Translations under genes and position numbers: made by a program | Origin: Bathymodiolus brooksi | Taxonomy: Eukaryota; Mollusca; Bivalvia; Mytilida; Modiolidae | Assembly (NCBI GenBank): GCA_963680875.1 | Contig: OY804584.1 | Coordinates: 96,244,031-96,308,030, forward strand | DNA: 64,000 bases | Reading direction: 5' to 3' | The notes under the pieces: generated by a model | Databases searched by the model: none | What the model was told of the DNA's origin: nothing | Seen by the model: the letters and a program-made list of their open reading frames with translations, nothing else | Shown: positions 13,666 through 26,400 of the stretch, piece after piece | Layout of the letters: each line of letters begins with the position of its first letter | Position numbering within the stretch: the first letter of the stretch is position 1

Positions 13666-14795
13666 ATGTTTAAAACTGTGAGAGGGGCTGCTAACATAAA
13701 CTACTGAAGGACACCTTATGCTTAAAACTGTGAAAGTGGCCGTTAATATAAACAACTGATGGACACCCTATGCTTAAAACTGCGAGAGGAGCTGTTACCA
13801 TGAACAACTGAAGGACACCTTATGTTTAAAACTGTGAGAGGGCCTGTTAACATAAACAACTTATGGACACCTTATGCTTAAAACTGTGCGAGGGCCTGTT
13901 AACATAAACTACTGAAGGACACCTTATGTTTAAAACTGTGAGAGGGCCTGTTAACATAAACAACTTATGGACACCTTATGCTTAAAACTGTGAGAGGGCC
14001 TGTTAACATAAACTACTGATATACACCTTATGTTTAAAACTGTGAGAGGGCCTGTTAACATAAACTACTGAAGGACACCTTATCCTTAAAGCTGTGAAAA
14101 TGGCTGTTAACATAAATAACTGATGAACACTGTGTGCTTAAAACTGTGATAGGGGCTGTTAACATAAACTATTGTTGGACACCTTATGCTTAAAACTTTT
14201 AGAGGGGTCGTTAACATAAACTACAGGTGGATATATTATGTTTAAAACTGTGAGAGGAGATGTTAATATAAACTGCTGGTGGATACCTTATGCTTAAAAC
14301 TTTTAGAGGGGTTGTTAACATAAACTACAGGTGGATATATTATGTTTAAAACTGTGAGAGGAGATGTTAACATAAATTGCTGGTGGATACCTTATGTTTA
14401 AAACTGTGAGAGGAGATGTTAACATAAATTACTGATGGACACCTTATGTTTAAAACTATGAGAGGGGCTGTTAACATAAACTACTGATGGTCACCGTATG
14501 TTTAAAACTATGAGAGGGGCTGTTAACATAAACTACTGATGGTCACCTTATGTTTAAAACTAAGAGGGGCTGTTAGCAAAAACTACTGGTGGATACCTTA
14601 TGCTTAATACTGTGAGTGGAGCTGTTAACATAATCTACTGATAGACACATTATGCTTACGACTGTGAGAGGAGCTGTTAACATAAACTACTGGTGGTGGA
14701 TACATTAGGCTTAAAACTGTGAGAGATGCTGTTAACATAAACTACTGATGTACACCTTATGATAAAACTGTGAGAAGGGCTGTAAATATAAACTA

Positions 14796-16130
14796 TTTAT
14801 TTTCCCGTAGTGAACGTGCTATTTTCGCTACATATGTATAAATATGGTCTGTAAAGTTTCTGGGAAATATAACACAAAATAGGTACACTCTGCCGAAGAT
14901 GACTAAGATTCAAAATATGGAAAAATTAGAGAAAAATTCTAAAAAAAAACTTCTGTAATATACCTTGAATTACTTCTATTTGTATGTAATATATTTTTTG
15001 CTTTAAGGAAGCTGGACAGGTGCCATAGGAACACTAGTTGATTACACTAAATTAGTACCTCTTTACCCTTCTCACAATTTACCATGAGCTCGCATGCATC
15101 CTGGCAAAAATGGACACATTTTTGTACATAAAATCTAACATTCACAACTGTACATTAATCTTTAAGATTATTAATTTGTTTTAATCAACCATTCTATTTC
15201 TGCATAATTCTATCAAAAGGTTACGTGATTACATATTGATTCAATAAAATGTTAGTTTAAATATATTTCATAGTCCAAAAACATGACAATATGATCAGAT
15301 ACAAGTATTACAACCTATAATATCTTCTCCTTTATATAAACAATATTTATATAGAGTTGAATAAATATATGAAAACCTACAATATTTATTAATAACAAAG
15401 ACATGAATGTACAAGTGACACACGATTTGTTATTGGCCAAATGACAGATCGAACCAATCTTTACTAAAACTGGACCATATAGAACACACCTAGAGTTAAG
15501 AAAAATCAATAACTTTTGATTGCATTATTAATGTCATATAAAGGAAGGGTCTATTAGAATTCAGTTACACAAAACATATAATTCTGAAGTTATGTATTAA
15601 ATAAAATATTGTAAAGTCTTATCCTATATTACAGATAAAATTGCATTTCATATAAATATTCTAAATAGCACATCATGGAGATGAATTTCATTATCTATTC
15701 TTATGTCAAAATGAGGTTATCCAAATGGAAGAGAGAAAAAAGTATATTCCACAGTATTTTGTTCAAAATTCAAAACTGAATGTTGTCGTTATGCAACAAA
15801 AAAGTATTGAATAACTATCATTTTTTCTGACAAATATTGTGAAACTATTATAATATCATTAAAATTTTCTTCATTATATTTCCATATGATGTATAATATT
15901 ATATATTGTACATGTATATTCACAGCTGCTACATTTAATTATATGTCTTGCATATTTTGAAAGTCATCATCTAATTGTTTTCTCATGTTACAGTTTATTA
16001 TATCTTATAAAGTAAAATAAAATCTTGAAATCAGAATTTAAACAAATTATTTCTGAATAGAGAACTAATTAATTAGACATGTTAATGAATAAAGAAAATG
16101 TTATATTTCTATTATGAAAACTTGTACAAT
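14796..16130. other. AT-rich spacer between arrays
   Basis: About 1.3 kb, very AT-rich, with no gene, LINE, SINE or tandem repeat recognised. The one minus-strand ORF (15,315-15,509) is short, AT-driven and unsupported. Confidence 0.6.
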
Positions 16131-16888
16131 TATTCTAATGATTCAAGAGTATGATAATTAAAAACAACCAATCACTCTAATAATTCAACAGTATGATAAT
16201 TAAAAACAACCAATCACTCTAATGATTCAACAGTATGATAATTAAAAACAACCAATCACTCTAATGATTCAACAGTATGATAATTAAAAACACCAATCAC
16301 TCTAATAATCCAACAGTATGATAATTAAAAACAACCAATCACTCTAATGATTCAACAGTATGATAATTAAAAACAACCAATCACTCTAATAATCCAACAG
16401 TATGATAATTAAAAACAACCAATCACTCTAATGATTCAACAGTATGATAATTAAAAACAACCAATCACTCTAATAATCCAACAGTATGATAATTAAAAAC
16501 AACCAATCACTCTAATAATCCAACAGTATGATAATTAAAAACAACCAATCACTCTAATGATTCAATAGTATGATAATTAAAAACAACCAATCACTCTAAT
16601 GATTCAACAGTATGATAATTAAAAACAACCAATCACTCTAATGATTCAACAGTATGATAATTAAAAACAACCAATCACTCTAATAATCCAACAGTATGAT
16701 AATTAAAAACAACCAATCACTCTAATGATTCAACAGTATGATAATTAAAAACAACCAATCACTCTAATGATTCAACAGTATGATAATTAAAAACAACCAA
16801 TCACTCTAATAATTCAACAGTATGATAATTAAAAACAACCAATCACTATAATGATTCAACAGTATGATAATTAAAAACAACCAATCAC
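16131..16888. repeat. 42-bp tandem array, 18 copies
   Basis: Monomer: AATGATTCAACAGTATGATA, then ATTAAAAACAACCAATCACT, then CT (42 bp). Divergence is low: mainly AATGATTC versus AATAATCC, and one unit lacks an A. CCAATCA recurs once per unit. There are no spacers between units, so this is a minisatellite. Confidence 0.97.
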
Positions 16889-17169
16889 AAATCAATTAAC
16901 ATTAAAACATGACAAAATTTTAATATAACATGTTACTATTCATCATAAGTTCAACACAGACATACAAAATAAACATAACCACAATATTAGAACACAAAGT
17001 CATACAACAGAGAGCCTGGTAATCAGTTTTCATATCAATGAACAAATTTTGTGGTAAGAACAATCTCAACCAAAATACACTATGAACCATACATGTATTA
17101 TTTGTGATTTTGTAAACAGTTAGTATGTTAACATTTAACTGGTATACAGTGTCAAGAGAAATATAGAGC

Positions 17170-20100
17170 TCAGTGATATTAGATGTGTTGAGCTATACTG
17201 TTAATATAGGAGGAAGGTTATGCTGTGAGTGTGAAAAGTACACCTCAGTGAAAATATATCTAGTGTTGAGCTATACCGTTTTAATATAGGAGGAGGGTTA
17301 TGTAGTGAGTGGGAAAAGTACACCTCAGTGAAATTATATCTAGTGTTGAGCTATACTGTTTTAATATAGGAGAGTTATGTAGTGAGTGGGAAAAGTACAC
17401 CTCAGTGAAATTATATCTAGTGTTGAGCTATACCGTTGTAATATAGGAGGAGGATTATGTAGTGAGTGGGGTTAAGTACACCTCAGTGAAATTATATCTA
17501 GTGTTGAGCTATACCATTTTAATATAGGAGGAGGGTTATGTAGTGAGTGGGAAAAGTACACCTCAGTGAAATTATATCTAGTGTTGAGCTATACCGTTTT
17601 AATATAGGAGGAGAGTTACTCAGTGAGTGTGAAAAGTACACCTCAGTGAAATTATATCTAGTGTTGAGCTATACTGTTAATATAGGAGGAGGGTTATGTA
17701 GTGAGTGGGAAAAGTACACCTCAGTGAAATTATATCTAGTGTTGAGCTATACTGTTTTAATATAGGAGAGTTACTCAGTGAGTGTGAAAAGTACACCTCA
17801 GTGAAATTATATCTAGTGTTGAGCTATACTGTTAATATAGGAGGAGGGTTATGTAGTGAGTGGAAAAAGTACACCTCAGTGAAATTATATCTAGTGTTGA
17901 GCTATACTGTTTTAATATAGGAGGAGGGTTATGTAGTGAGTGGGAAAAGTACACCTCAGTGAAATTATATCTAGTGTTGAGCTATACCGTTTTAATATAG
18001 GAGGAGGGTTATGTAGTGAGTGGGAAAAGTACACTCAATGAAATTATATCTAGTGTTGAGCTATACCGTTGTAATATAGGAGGAGGGTTATGTAGTGAGT
18101 GGGGTTAAGTACACCTCAGTGAAATTATATCTAGTGTTGAGCTATACCATTTTAATATAGGAGGAGGGTTATGTAGTGAGTGGGAAAAGTACACCTCAGT
18201 GAAATTATATCTAGTGTTGAGCTATACTGTTAATATAGGAGGAGGGTTATGTAGTGAGTGGGAAAAGTACATCTCAGTGAAATTATATCAAGTGTTGAGC
18301 TATACCATTTTAATATAGGAAGGGGGTTATGTAGTGAGTAGGAAAAGTACACCTCAGTGAAATTATATCTAGTGTTGAGCTATACTGCTTTAATATAGGA
18401 GGAGAGTTATGTAGTGAGTGGGAAAAGTACACCTCAGTGAAATTATATCTAGTGTTGAGCTATACTGTTAATATAGGAGGAGGGTTATGTAGTGAGTGTG
18501 AAAAGTACACCTCAGTGAAATTATATCTAGTGTTGAGCTATACTGTTTTAATATAGGAGGAGAGTTACTCAGTGAGTGTGAAAAGTACACCTCAGTGAAA
18601 TTATATCTAGTGTTGAGCTATACTGTTAATATAGGAGGAGGGTTATGTAGTGAGTGGGAAAAGTACACCTCAGTGAAATTATATCTAGTGTTGAGCTATA
18701 CTGTTAATATAGGAGGAGGGTTATGTAGTGAGTGGGAAAAGTACACCTCAGTGAAATTATATCTAGTGTTGAGCTATACCGTTTTAATATAGGAGGAGAG
18801 TTACTCAGTGAGTGTGAAAAGTACACCTCAGTGAAATTATATCTAGTGTTGAGCTATACTGTTAATATAGGAGGAGGGTTATGTAGTGAGTGGGAAAAGT
18901 ACACCTCAGTGAAATTATATCTAGTGTTGAGCTATACCGTTTTAATATAGGAGGAGAGTTACTCAGTGAGTGTGAAAAGTACACCTCAGTGAAATTATAT
19001 CTAGTGTTGAGCTATACTGTTAATATAGGAGGAGGGTTATGTAGTGAGTGGAAAAAGTACACCTCAGTGAAATTATATCTAGTGTTGAGCTATACTGTTA
19101 ATATAGGAGGAGGGTTATGTAGTGAGTGGGAAAAGTACATCTCAGTGAAATTATATCAAGTGTTGAGCTATACCATTTTAATATAGGAGAAGGGTTATGT
19201 AGTGAGTAGGAAAAGTACACCTCAGTGAAATTATATCTAGTGTTGAGCTATACCGTTTTAATGTAGGAGGAGGATTATGTAGTGAGTGGGAAAAGTACAA
19301 CTCAATGAAATTATATGTAGTGATGAGCTATACCGTTTTAATATAGGAAGGGGGTTATGTAGTGAGTAGGAAAAGTACACCTCAGTGAAATTATATCTAG
19401 TGTTGAGCTATACTGCTTTAATATAGGAGGAGAGTTATGTAGTGAGTGGGAAAAGTACACCTCAGTGAAATTATATCTAGTGTTGAGCTATACCGTTTTA
19501 ATATAGGAGGAGGGTTATGTAGCGAGTAGGAAAAGTACACCTCAGTGAAATTATATCTAGTGTTGAGCTATACCGTTTTAATATAGGAAGAGCGTTATGT
19601 AGTGAGTAGGAAAAGTACACCTCAGTGAAATTATATCTAGTGTTGAGCTATACCATTTTAATATAGGAGGAGGGATATGTAGTGAGTGGGAAAAGTACAC
19701 CTCAGTGAAATTATATCTAGTGTTGAGCTATACTGTTTTAATATAGGAGGAGGGTTATGTAGTGAGTGGAAAAAGTACACCTCAGTGAAATTATATCTAG
19801 TGTTGAGCTATACTGTTTTAATATAGGAGGAGGGTTATGTAGTGAGTGGGAAAAGTACATCTCAGTGAAATTATATCTAGTGTTGAGCTATACCATTTTA
19901 ATATAGGAGGAGGTTTATGTAGTGAGTGGGGTTAAGTACACCTCAGTGAAATTATATCTAGTGTTGAGCTATACCGTTTTAATATAGGAAGAGGGTTATG
20001 TAGTGAGTGGGGTTAAGTACACCTCAGTGAAATTATATCTAGTGTTGAGCTATACCGTTTTAATATAGGAGGAGGGTTATGTAGTGAGTAGGAAAAGTAC

Positions 20101-20465
20101 ACCTCAGTGAAATTATATCTAGTGTTGAGCTATACCGTTTTAATATAGGAAGAGGGTTATGTAGTGAGTAGGAAAAGTACACCTCAGTGAAATTATATCT
20201 AGTGTTGAGCTATACCATTTTAATATATGAGGAGGGTTATGTAGTGAGTGGGAAAAATACACCTCAGTGAAATTATATCTAGTGTTGAGCTATACCGTTT
20301 TAATATAGGAGGAGGGTTATGTAGTGAGTGGGAAAAGTACAACTCAGTGAAATTATATCTAGTGCTGAGCTATACCATTTTAATATAGGAGGAGGGTTAT
20401 GTAGTGAGTGGGAAAAGTACACCTCAGTGAAATTATATCTAGTGTTGAGGTATACCGTGTTAATA
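17170..20465. repeat. ~80-bp tandem array, about 41 copies
   Basis: Monomer: GTGTTGAGCTATACCGTTTT, AATATAGGAGGAGGGTTATG, TAGTGAGTGGGAAAAGTACA, CCTCAGTGAAATTATATCTA (80 bp). A variant with ACTGTTAATATAGG is shorter, and another has AGTTACTCAGTGAGTGTG. Variants follow each other in repeated patterns, for example a 158-bp pair at 17,547 and 17,705 that recurs at 18,732 and 18,890. Plus-strand ORFs up to 98 codons are by-products of the period. Confidence 0.97.
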
Positions 20466-21045
20466 TATGAGGTTATTTCCAAACCCAACAACATGCAAAG
20501 CATGTGATGCATAATAAGGTGAGATATAGTATATAGAAAATCATAACAAATCATATATGATTCACTTCTTTTTAAAGTAGACATTCTAACCACATTATCT
20601 GTTCATAAGGACATCTGATAGTAGTGAACAAACAGCAGACAGTATATATTTTTACCATTACTAATACATATAAAAATATTGCTTTTTTCACATCAACTTC
20701 ATCATTACATTTTTATTTTACAAAATTAAGAAGCAATCAATTAATTCAACCCAAATGAGACAAACATTTTATAGATTTAAGAAGTAGAAATGTGATCTTC
20801 AAATTTAAAAAGAAGATCCATAAGGCATAATTAGTTTTGTTATTTTGTACTCCTAGTAAAAATTGAGAAATTGTTGTAGAAATTATGCTTGCCTTTAATT
20901 AAAACATTTCATGTGTGCCAAATTTCTCATTCAAATATTGAACTTCATTTTTAACTAGAATAAGTCTCAAAGGTTAAATATTTTTACAAAATATAGACCA
21001 GAGTAATAAAATATCAAAGATAACTGATACATTCAAAAAAATAGT
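20466..21045. other. AT-rich spacer
   Basis: No exon or repeat recognised. A minus-strand ORF (20,300-20,593) starts here and runs into the 80-bp array; it is considered accidental. Confidence 0.5.
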
Positions 21046-21054
21046 TCTTAAACC

Positions 21055-21257
21055 AAGTGAAGATAACTCTGTACATCATGTGATCTTTTCCCATTACATC
21101 TGTTCAAGTGGAGGTAGCTCTGTTTTTCATCCTGTGTTTTACCATTACATCTGTCCAAGGGGAGATAACACTGTTCATCATGTGTTTTACCATTACATCT
21201 GTCCAAGGGGAGATAACGCGGTCCTTCCAATAAATTTATACCATTAAATCTGTCCAT
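21055..21257. repeat. ~50-bp tandem repeat, 4 copies
   Basis: Four degenerate units of 48-52 bp share 'ttaccattacatctgtccaa' and 'gggagataac'. The minus-strand ORF across it (21,048-21,257) reflects the period only. Confidence 0.85.
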
Positions 21258-21615
21258 TCTAGATATTACATTTGCCCTGTAATATAATTGTCATCATAAA
21301 ATTGATGCATTTTCTTTAAATTTCAAAACTATTTTACATCAATAATAACAACTAATCCCTCCAGTCTTCAATTTTTTATCTGGTCTACAATCATACATAC
21401 AGTCCTTGGGACATTAATCCTAACTATTTGACCGAATGATTGCTGACTGATTGGTGACAGCTTAGAAAATAATTGCAGAGTTGGTCTTAAACAACAACCA
21501 CTCACTCACTCTTAAATTTTAACACAAAGCATAATAAATTATATAACAGTTTATATTTTTAACATAATTTTAATTAAAGAAATGTAAATATATACTATAT
21601 GATTTGCTTTGCAAG

Positions 21616-21755
21616 AATGGATTTCTCATAGCAATATCATGTCGGAGGTGAAACCTGAGATGTGGGATACGATGAGAAGTCAATTTCAAGCAAAACATAC
21701 CAACGATAATATGTTTATAGAGGACATCAGCGACATCATTAAAACCTCACAGTAA
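21616..21755 (+). CDS. Candidate terminal coding exon, unknown gene
   Basis: An open frame runs from a TGA at 21,600-21,602 to TAA at 21,753-21,755. Its composition looks protein-like: EWISHSNIMSEVKPEMWDTM followed by an acidic stretch with FIEDISDIIKTSQ at the C-terminus. Two acceptor-like sites precede it: TTTGCTTTGCAAG before 21,616 and TTTCTCATAG before 21,632. Either can lead into this frame as a last exon; alternatively the ATG at 21,639 starts a 38-residue ORF. It lies in otherwise AT-rich, ORF-poor sequence and does not match any repeat family seen here. The family is not recognised. If real, the gene lies upstream on the plus strand and the arrays at 2-20 kb could be intronic. Confidence 0.35.
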
Positions 21756-21759
21756 AAAA

Positions 21760-22304
21760 CAGTGATATTATGTTAATATCACACTAGTTGCTTGATAATA
21801 GATATCATACCATGTGATAATAGATATCATACCATGTCAAACTGGTAACCATATAACTATAAACCATATAAAGGCCACTCAGGGGAACGTGAAAATGTGG
21901 CCTTTATGAGCAGTTCCCCTTTATATACAGGCTAAATTTATATGCTCTGTTCATTAATGGGAAAAATGAGACTGTCCTTTAAAGGCAGTGATTTGTTATA
22001 TAGAGGTGCCCTTGAAGGCAGCTTTGACTGTATTTTATTCTAATTTGTTAACTAAATGAACAAAAAAGTTATAATCATATGCAAAATGTTTTGACCATTT
22101 CGGTTTGGAAATTGTACTAAGAACCATGCAGGTAACCAGGCATAAGAATATCGATTGAGCAACAGACAACTTGTATCATTTATGCTTATTATGAGTATAA
22201 GAAGATTTAAATTGACAGTTCGGCAGTTTTAACAGAAAAGTTTTATTTTTTTCTGAGAAGGACTAATGAAATTTATTAAATTTTCTTAGATTTGGTTTAT
22301 GTTT
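21760..22304. other. AT-rich spacer with a small foldback remnant
   Basis: No gene seen. Around 21,868-21,905 'aaaggccact' pairs with 'atgtggccttt', and the segment ends near 22,031 with 'aggcagctttgactgta'. That matches the end of the foldback element at 36,149-36,331, so a decayed member of the same family is likely. Confidence 0.45.
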
Positions 22305-22560
22305 ATGGTGTTTTATGCCACTTTCAACAATATTTCAGTTATATCGTGGTGGTAGTTTTATTGGTAAAGGAAACTAGAGTACCCAGAGAAAACCATTGAC
22401 CTATTGCAAGTCACTGACAAACGTTATCAGATAAAGTTGCATCAAGTACACCTGGCCATGGACGGGGTTCAAACTAACAACTTTTGTGGTGATAGGCACT
22501 GACTGATTGCACAGGTAGTTGTAAATCAAACAACCATATGATCACGACCATGACGGATCC
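22305..22560 (-). mobile_element. SINE family B, reverse orientation
   Basis: Reverse complement of the SINE B consensus: tail first ('atggtgttttatgccacttt'), then 'accattgacctattgcaagt', then the head with 'ggggttcaaactaacaac' and 'atgatcacgaccatgacgg'. About the full family length. Confidence 0.8.
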
Positions 22561-22890
22561 CCCTCAAAAAAATTATATATGAATATTTTTTTAACATACA
22601 TTTGTAAGAAAACCTGAAACAAAGGAAACCATAACATATTTGGGTTCTAGATGTCCTTCTTGGGAATTCTGGGTTTAAAGGCAGCAAAAAGAAGCAAAAC
22701 AGGAAAAACTACATTTTTCGAAATTTTTGTCCACCATTTTATGTTATTTTAGACATGTCAACTCTATGATAATGCTATATATTCATCAGAAAGTATTTTT
22801 GCTCCTCAAATTTATAGTTAAATATTCTTTTTTTTTTAATAGTAGCAATAAATACATTTTATTCAAACATGAAATGAGAAATCTAAACAA
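22561..22890. other. AT-rich spacer
   Basis: Nothing recognised apart from a T run near 22,830. Confidence 0.5.
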
Positions 22891-22892
22891 AT

Positions 22893-23022
22893 TCTTGTAA
22901 ATTTCAGGTTATACTGGCATTTGAATATTTGTAAATTTCAGGTTATACTGGCATTTGAATATTTGTAAATTTCAGGTTATACTGGTATTTGAATATTTGT
23001 AAATTTCAGGTTATACTGGTAT
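22893..23022. repeat. 34-bp tandem repeat, 4 copies
   Basis: Unit TTGTAAATTTCAGGTTATAC then TGGCATTTGAATAT, nearly perfect. The last two copies carry TGGTATT. It directly abuts a family C repeat. Confidence 0.9.
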
Positions 23023-23345
23023 TTGTTTGTCCTTTTTTCTTTTGGCCATTGTATTGTCTGTCTTTTGATTTCCGACTTATAATTATCCTTTTGGTATCTA
23101 CAAACTTTTCTTGTGTCTGTTTCAATGTACATTCAAAGGTGAGAGGTTATTGTTGATTTTGTTATCATCACTGTTCAAATCAACAGTTGGAGGGGAGGGG
23201 GTCCCTTTAACCGATTTAACCCCACCACCTTTTTGTGCCTGTCCCAAGCCAGGACATGGATTTACAACATCATCTGTCATGGTCTTTTTTGTGTTGATAT
23301 TGTTGGAATTGCTAAACATAACTGTTTAAATTTTCTTTTCATCAA
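23023..23345 (+). repeat. Repeat family C, long copy
   Basis: Carries the modules in order: 'ttggccattgtattgtctgt', 'ccttttggtatctacaaact', 'gtgcctgtcccaagccagga' and 'tttaaattttcttttcatca'. ORFs on both strands here are not conserved between copies. The source element is unknown; it could be the 3' part of a retroelement. Confidence 0.65.
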
Positions 23346-23422
23346 ATCCTTTCCATTTAAATTCTAAAAACACTGATTAATTAGATTATACAACAAATTA
23401 CCTTTATTGATGTATTTTGTTC

Positions 23423-26400
23423 TAGTGTGGGGTCTGCTGGTTACCCTCTGATCTAAGATCTGTTTGTAAATCTATGCTGCCAGTCTGTTGACTAGCCTCT
23501 CATCTAAGATCTGTAGTTAACTCTCTGGTGCCAGTCTGTTGGTTAGCCTCTGATCTAAGATATGTTGGTAACTCTCTAGCACCAGTCTGTTGGTTAGCCT
23601 CTGATCTAGGATATGTTGTTAACTCTCTGGTGCCAGTCTGTTGACTAGCCTCTCATCTAAGATCTGTAATTAACTCTCTGGTGCCAGTCTGTTGGTTAGC
23701 CTCTGATCTAAGATCTGTTGTTAACTCTCCGGTGCCAGTCTGTTGGTTAGCCTCTGATCTAAGATCTGTAGTTAACTCTCTGGTGCCAGTCTGTTGGTTA
23801 GCCTCTGATCTAAGATCTGTAGTTAACTCTCTGGTGCCAGTCTGTTGGTTAGCCTCTCATCTAAGATCTGTAGTTAACTCTCTGGTGCCAGTCTGTTGGT
23901 TAGCCTCTCATCTAAGATCTGTAGTTAACTCTCTGGTGTCAGTCTGTTGGTTAGCCTCTGATTTAAGATATGCTGGTAACTCTCTTGTGTCAGTCTGTTG
24001 GTTAGCCTCTCATCTAAGATCTGTTGTCAACTCTCTTGTGCCAGTCTGTTGATTAACCTCTGATCTAAAATCTGCTGTCAACTCTCTTGTGCCAGTCTGT
24101 TGATTAACCTCTGATCTAAGATCTGTTGTCAACTCTCTTGTGTCAGTCTGTTGATTAACCTCTGATCTAAGATCTGTTGTTAACTCTCTTGTGCCAGTCT
24201 GTTGATTAACCTCTGATATAATATCTGCTGTCAACTCTCTTGTATCAGTCTGTTGATTAACCTCTGATCTAAGATCTGTTGTCAACTCTCTTGTGCCAGT
24301 CTGTTGATTAGCCTATGATCTACAATCTGCTGTCAACTCTCTTGTGCCAGTCTGTTGATTAACCTCTGATCTAAGATCTGTTGTCAACTCTCTTGTGTCA
24401 GTCTGTTGATTAACCTCTGATCTAAGATCTGTTGTCAACTCTCTTGTGCCAGTCTGTTGATTAGCGTATGATCTAAGATCTGTTTGTAACTCTCTTGTGC
24501 CAGTCTGTTGATTAGCCTCTGATCTAAGATCTGTTGTCAACTGTCTTGTGCCAGGCTGTTGCTTAGCCTCTGATCTAAGATATGTTGGTAACTCTCTGGT
24601 GCCAGTCTGTTGGTTAGCCTCTGATCTAAGATCTGTTTGTAATTCTCTTGCACCAGTCTGTTGGTTAGCCTCTGATCTAAGATATGTTGTTAACTCTCTG
24701 GTGCCAGTCTGTTGGTTAGCCTCTGATCTAAGATATGCTGGTAACTCTCTGGTGTCAGTCTGTTGATTAGCCTCTGATCTAAGATCTGTTGTTAACTCTC
24801 TGGTGTCAGTCTGTTGATTAGCCTCTGATCTAAGATCTGTTTGTAACTCTCTGGTGTCAGTCTGTTGACTAGTCTCTCATCTAAGATCTGTAGTTAACTC
24901 TCTGGTGCCAGTCTGTTGAGTAGCCTCTGATCTAAGATCTGCTGTCAACTCTCTTGTGCCAGTCTGTTGATTAACCTCTGATCTAAGATATGTTGTCAAC
25001 TCTCTTGTGCCAGTCTGTTGATCAACCTCTGATTTAAAAATCTGCTGTCAATTCTCTTGTGCCAGTCTGTTGATTAGCCTCTGATCTAAGATCTGTTGTC
25101 AACTGTCTTGTGCCAGGCTGTTGCTTAGCCTATGATTTAAGATATGTTGGTAACTCTCAAGCACCAGTCTGTAGGTTAGCCTCTGATCTAAGATATGTTG
25201 GTAACTCTCTGGTGCCAGTCTGTTGGTTAGCCTCAAATCTAAGATCTGTTTGTAATTCTCTTGCACCAGTCTGTTGGTTAGCCTCTGATCTAAGATCTGT
25301 TGTTAACTATCTGCTGTCAGTCTGTTGGTTAGTCTCTGATCTAAGATCTGTTTGTAACTCTCTGGTGCCTGTCTGTTCTTTAGCCTCTGATCTAAGATAT
25401 GTTGTTAACTCTCTTGTGCCAGTCTGTTGGTTGGCCTCTGATATAAGATCTGTTGTTAACTCTCTTGTGCCAGTCTGTTGGTTAGCCTCTGAACTAAGAT
25501 CTGTTAACTCTCTTGTGCCAATATCTTGGTTAGCCTCTGAACTAAGATCTGTTAACTCTCTTGTGCCAATCTGTTGGTTAGCCTCTGAACTAAGATATGT
25601 TAACTCTCTTGTGCTAGTCTGTTGGTTAGCCTCTGAACTAAGATCTGTTAACTCTTTTGTGCCAGTCTGTTGGTTAGCCTCTGAACTAAGATTTGTTAAC
25701 TCTCTTGTTCCAGTCTGTTGGTTAGCCTCTGATATAAAATCTGTTGGTAACTCTTGTTCCAGTCTGTTGGTGAGCCTCTGATATAAGATCTGTTGTCAAC
25801 TCTCTTGTGCCGGTCTGTTGGTGAGCCTCTGATCTAAGATCTGTTGTCAACTCTCGTGTGCCAGTCTGTTGATCAACCTCTGATTTAAAAATCTGCTGTC
25901 AACTCTCTTGTGCCAGTCTGTTGATTAGCCTATGATCTAAGATCTGTTTGTAACTCTCTTGTGCCAGTCTGTTGATTAGCCTCTGATCTAAGATCTTTTG
26001 TCAACTGTCTTGTGCCAGGCTGTTGCTTAGCCTATGATTTAAGATATGTTGGTAACTCTCTAGCACCAGTCTGTAGGTTAGCCTTTGATCTAAGATATGT
26101 TGGTAACTCTCTGGTGCCAGTCTGTTGGTTAGCCTCAAATCTAAGATCTGTTTGTAATTCTCTTGCACCAGTCTGTGGGTTAGCCTCTGATCTAAGATCT
26201 GTTGTTAACTATCTGCTGTCAGTCTGTTGGTTAGTCTTTGATCTAAGATCTGTTTGTAACTCTCTGGTGCCTGTCTGTTGTTTAGCCTCTGATCTAAGAT
26301 CTGTTGTCAACTCTCGTGTGCCAGTCTGTTGATCAACCTCTGATTTAAAAATCTGCTGTCAACTCTCTTGTGCCAGTCTGTTGATTAGCCTATGATCTAA

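Larger units (their letters stand above)
2303..14795. repeat. 52-bp satellite array, about 12.5 kb
   Basis: Tandem array of a 52-bp monomer, roughly 240 copies. One monomer reads ATAAACTACTGATGGACACC, then TTATGCTTAAAACTGTGAGA, then GGGGCTGTTAAC. Most units keep GTTAAC and the core ACACCTTATG. Point divergence is scattered. Variants such as 'gaagaaaaggcctgtt', 'gcgaggagttgtt' and 'ggtttaaaactgtg' recur at fixed larger spacing, which reveals higher-order repeats. Short minus-strand ORFs recur at exactly 2,644-bp intervals because the DNA is duplicated; they are not genes. The low-coordinate edge is preceded by 'aaaaaattacccttttatt', and the high edge grades into AT-rich sequence near 14,795. 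Confidence 0.97.

Noticed and set aside
16131..20465. CRISPR-like regular repeats
   Set aside because: Units are directly adjacent without unique spacers and the context is eukaryotic; they are minisatellites.
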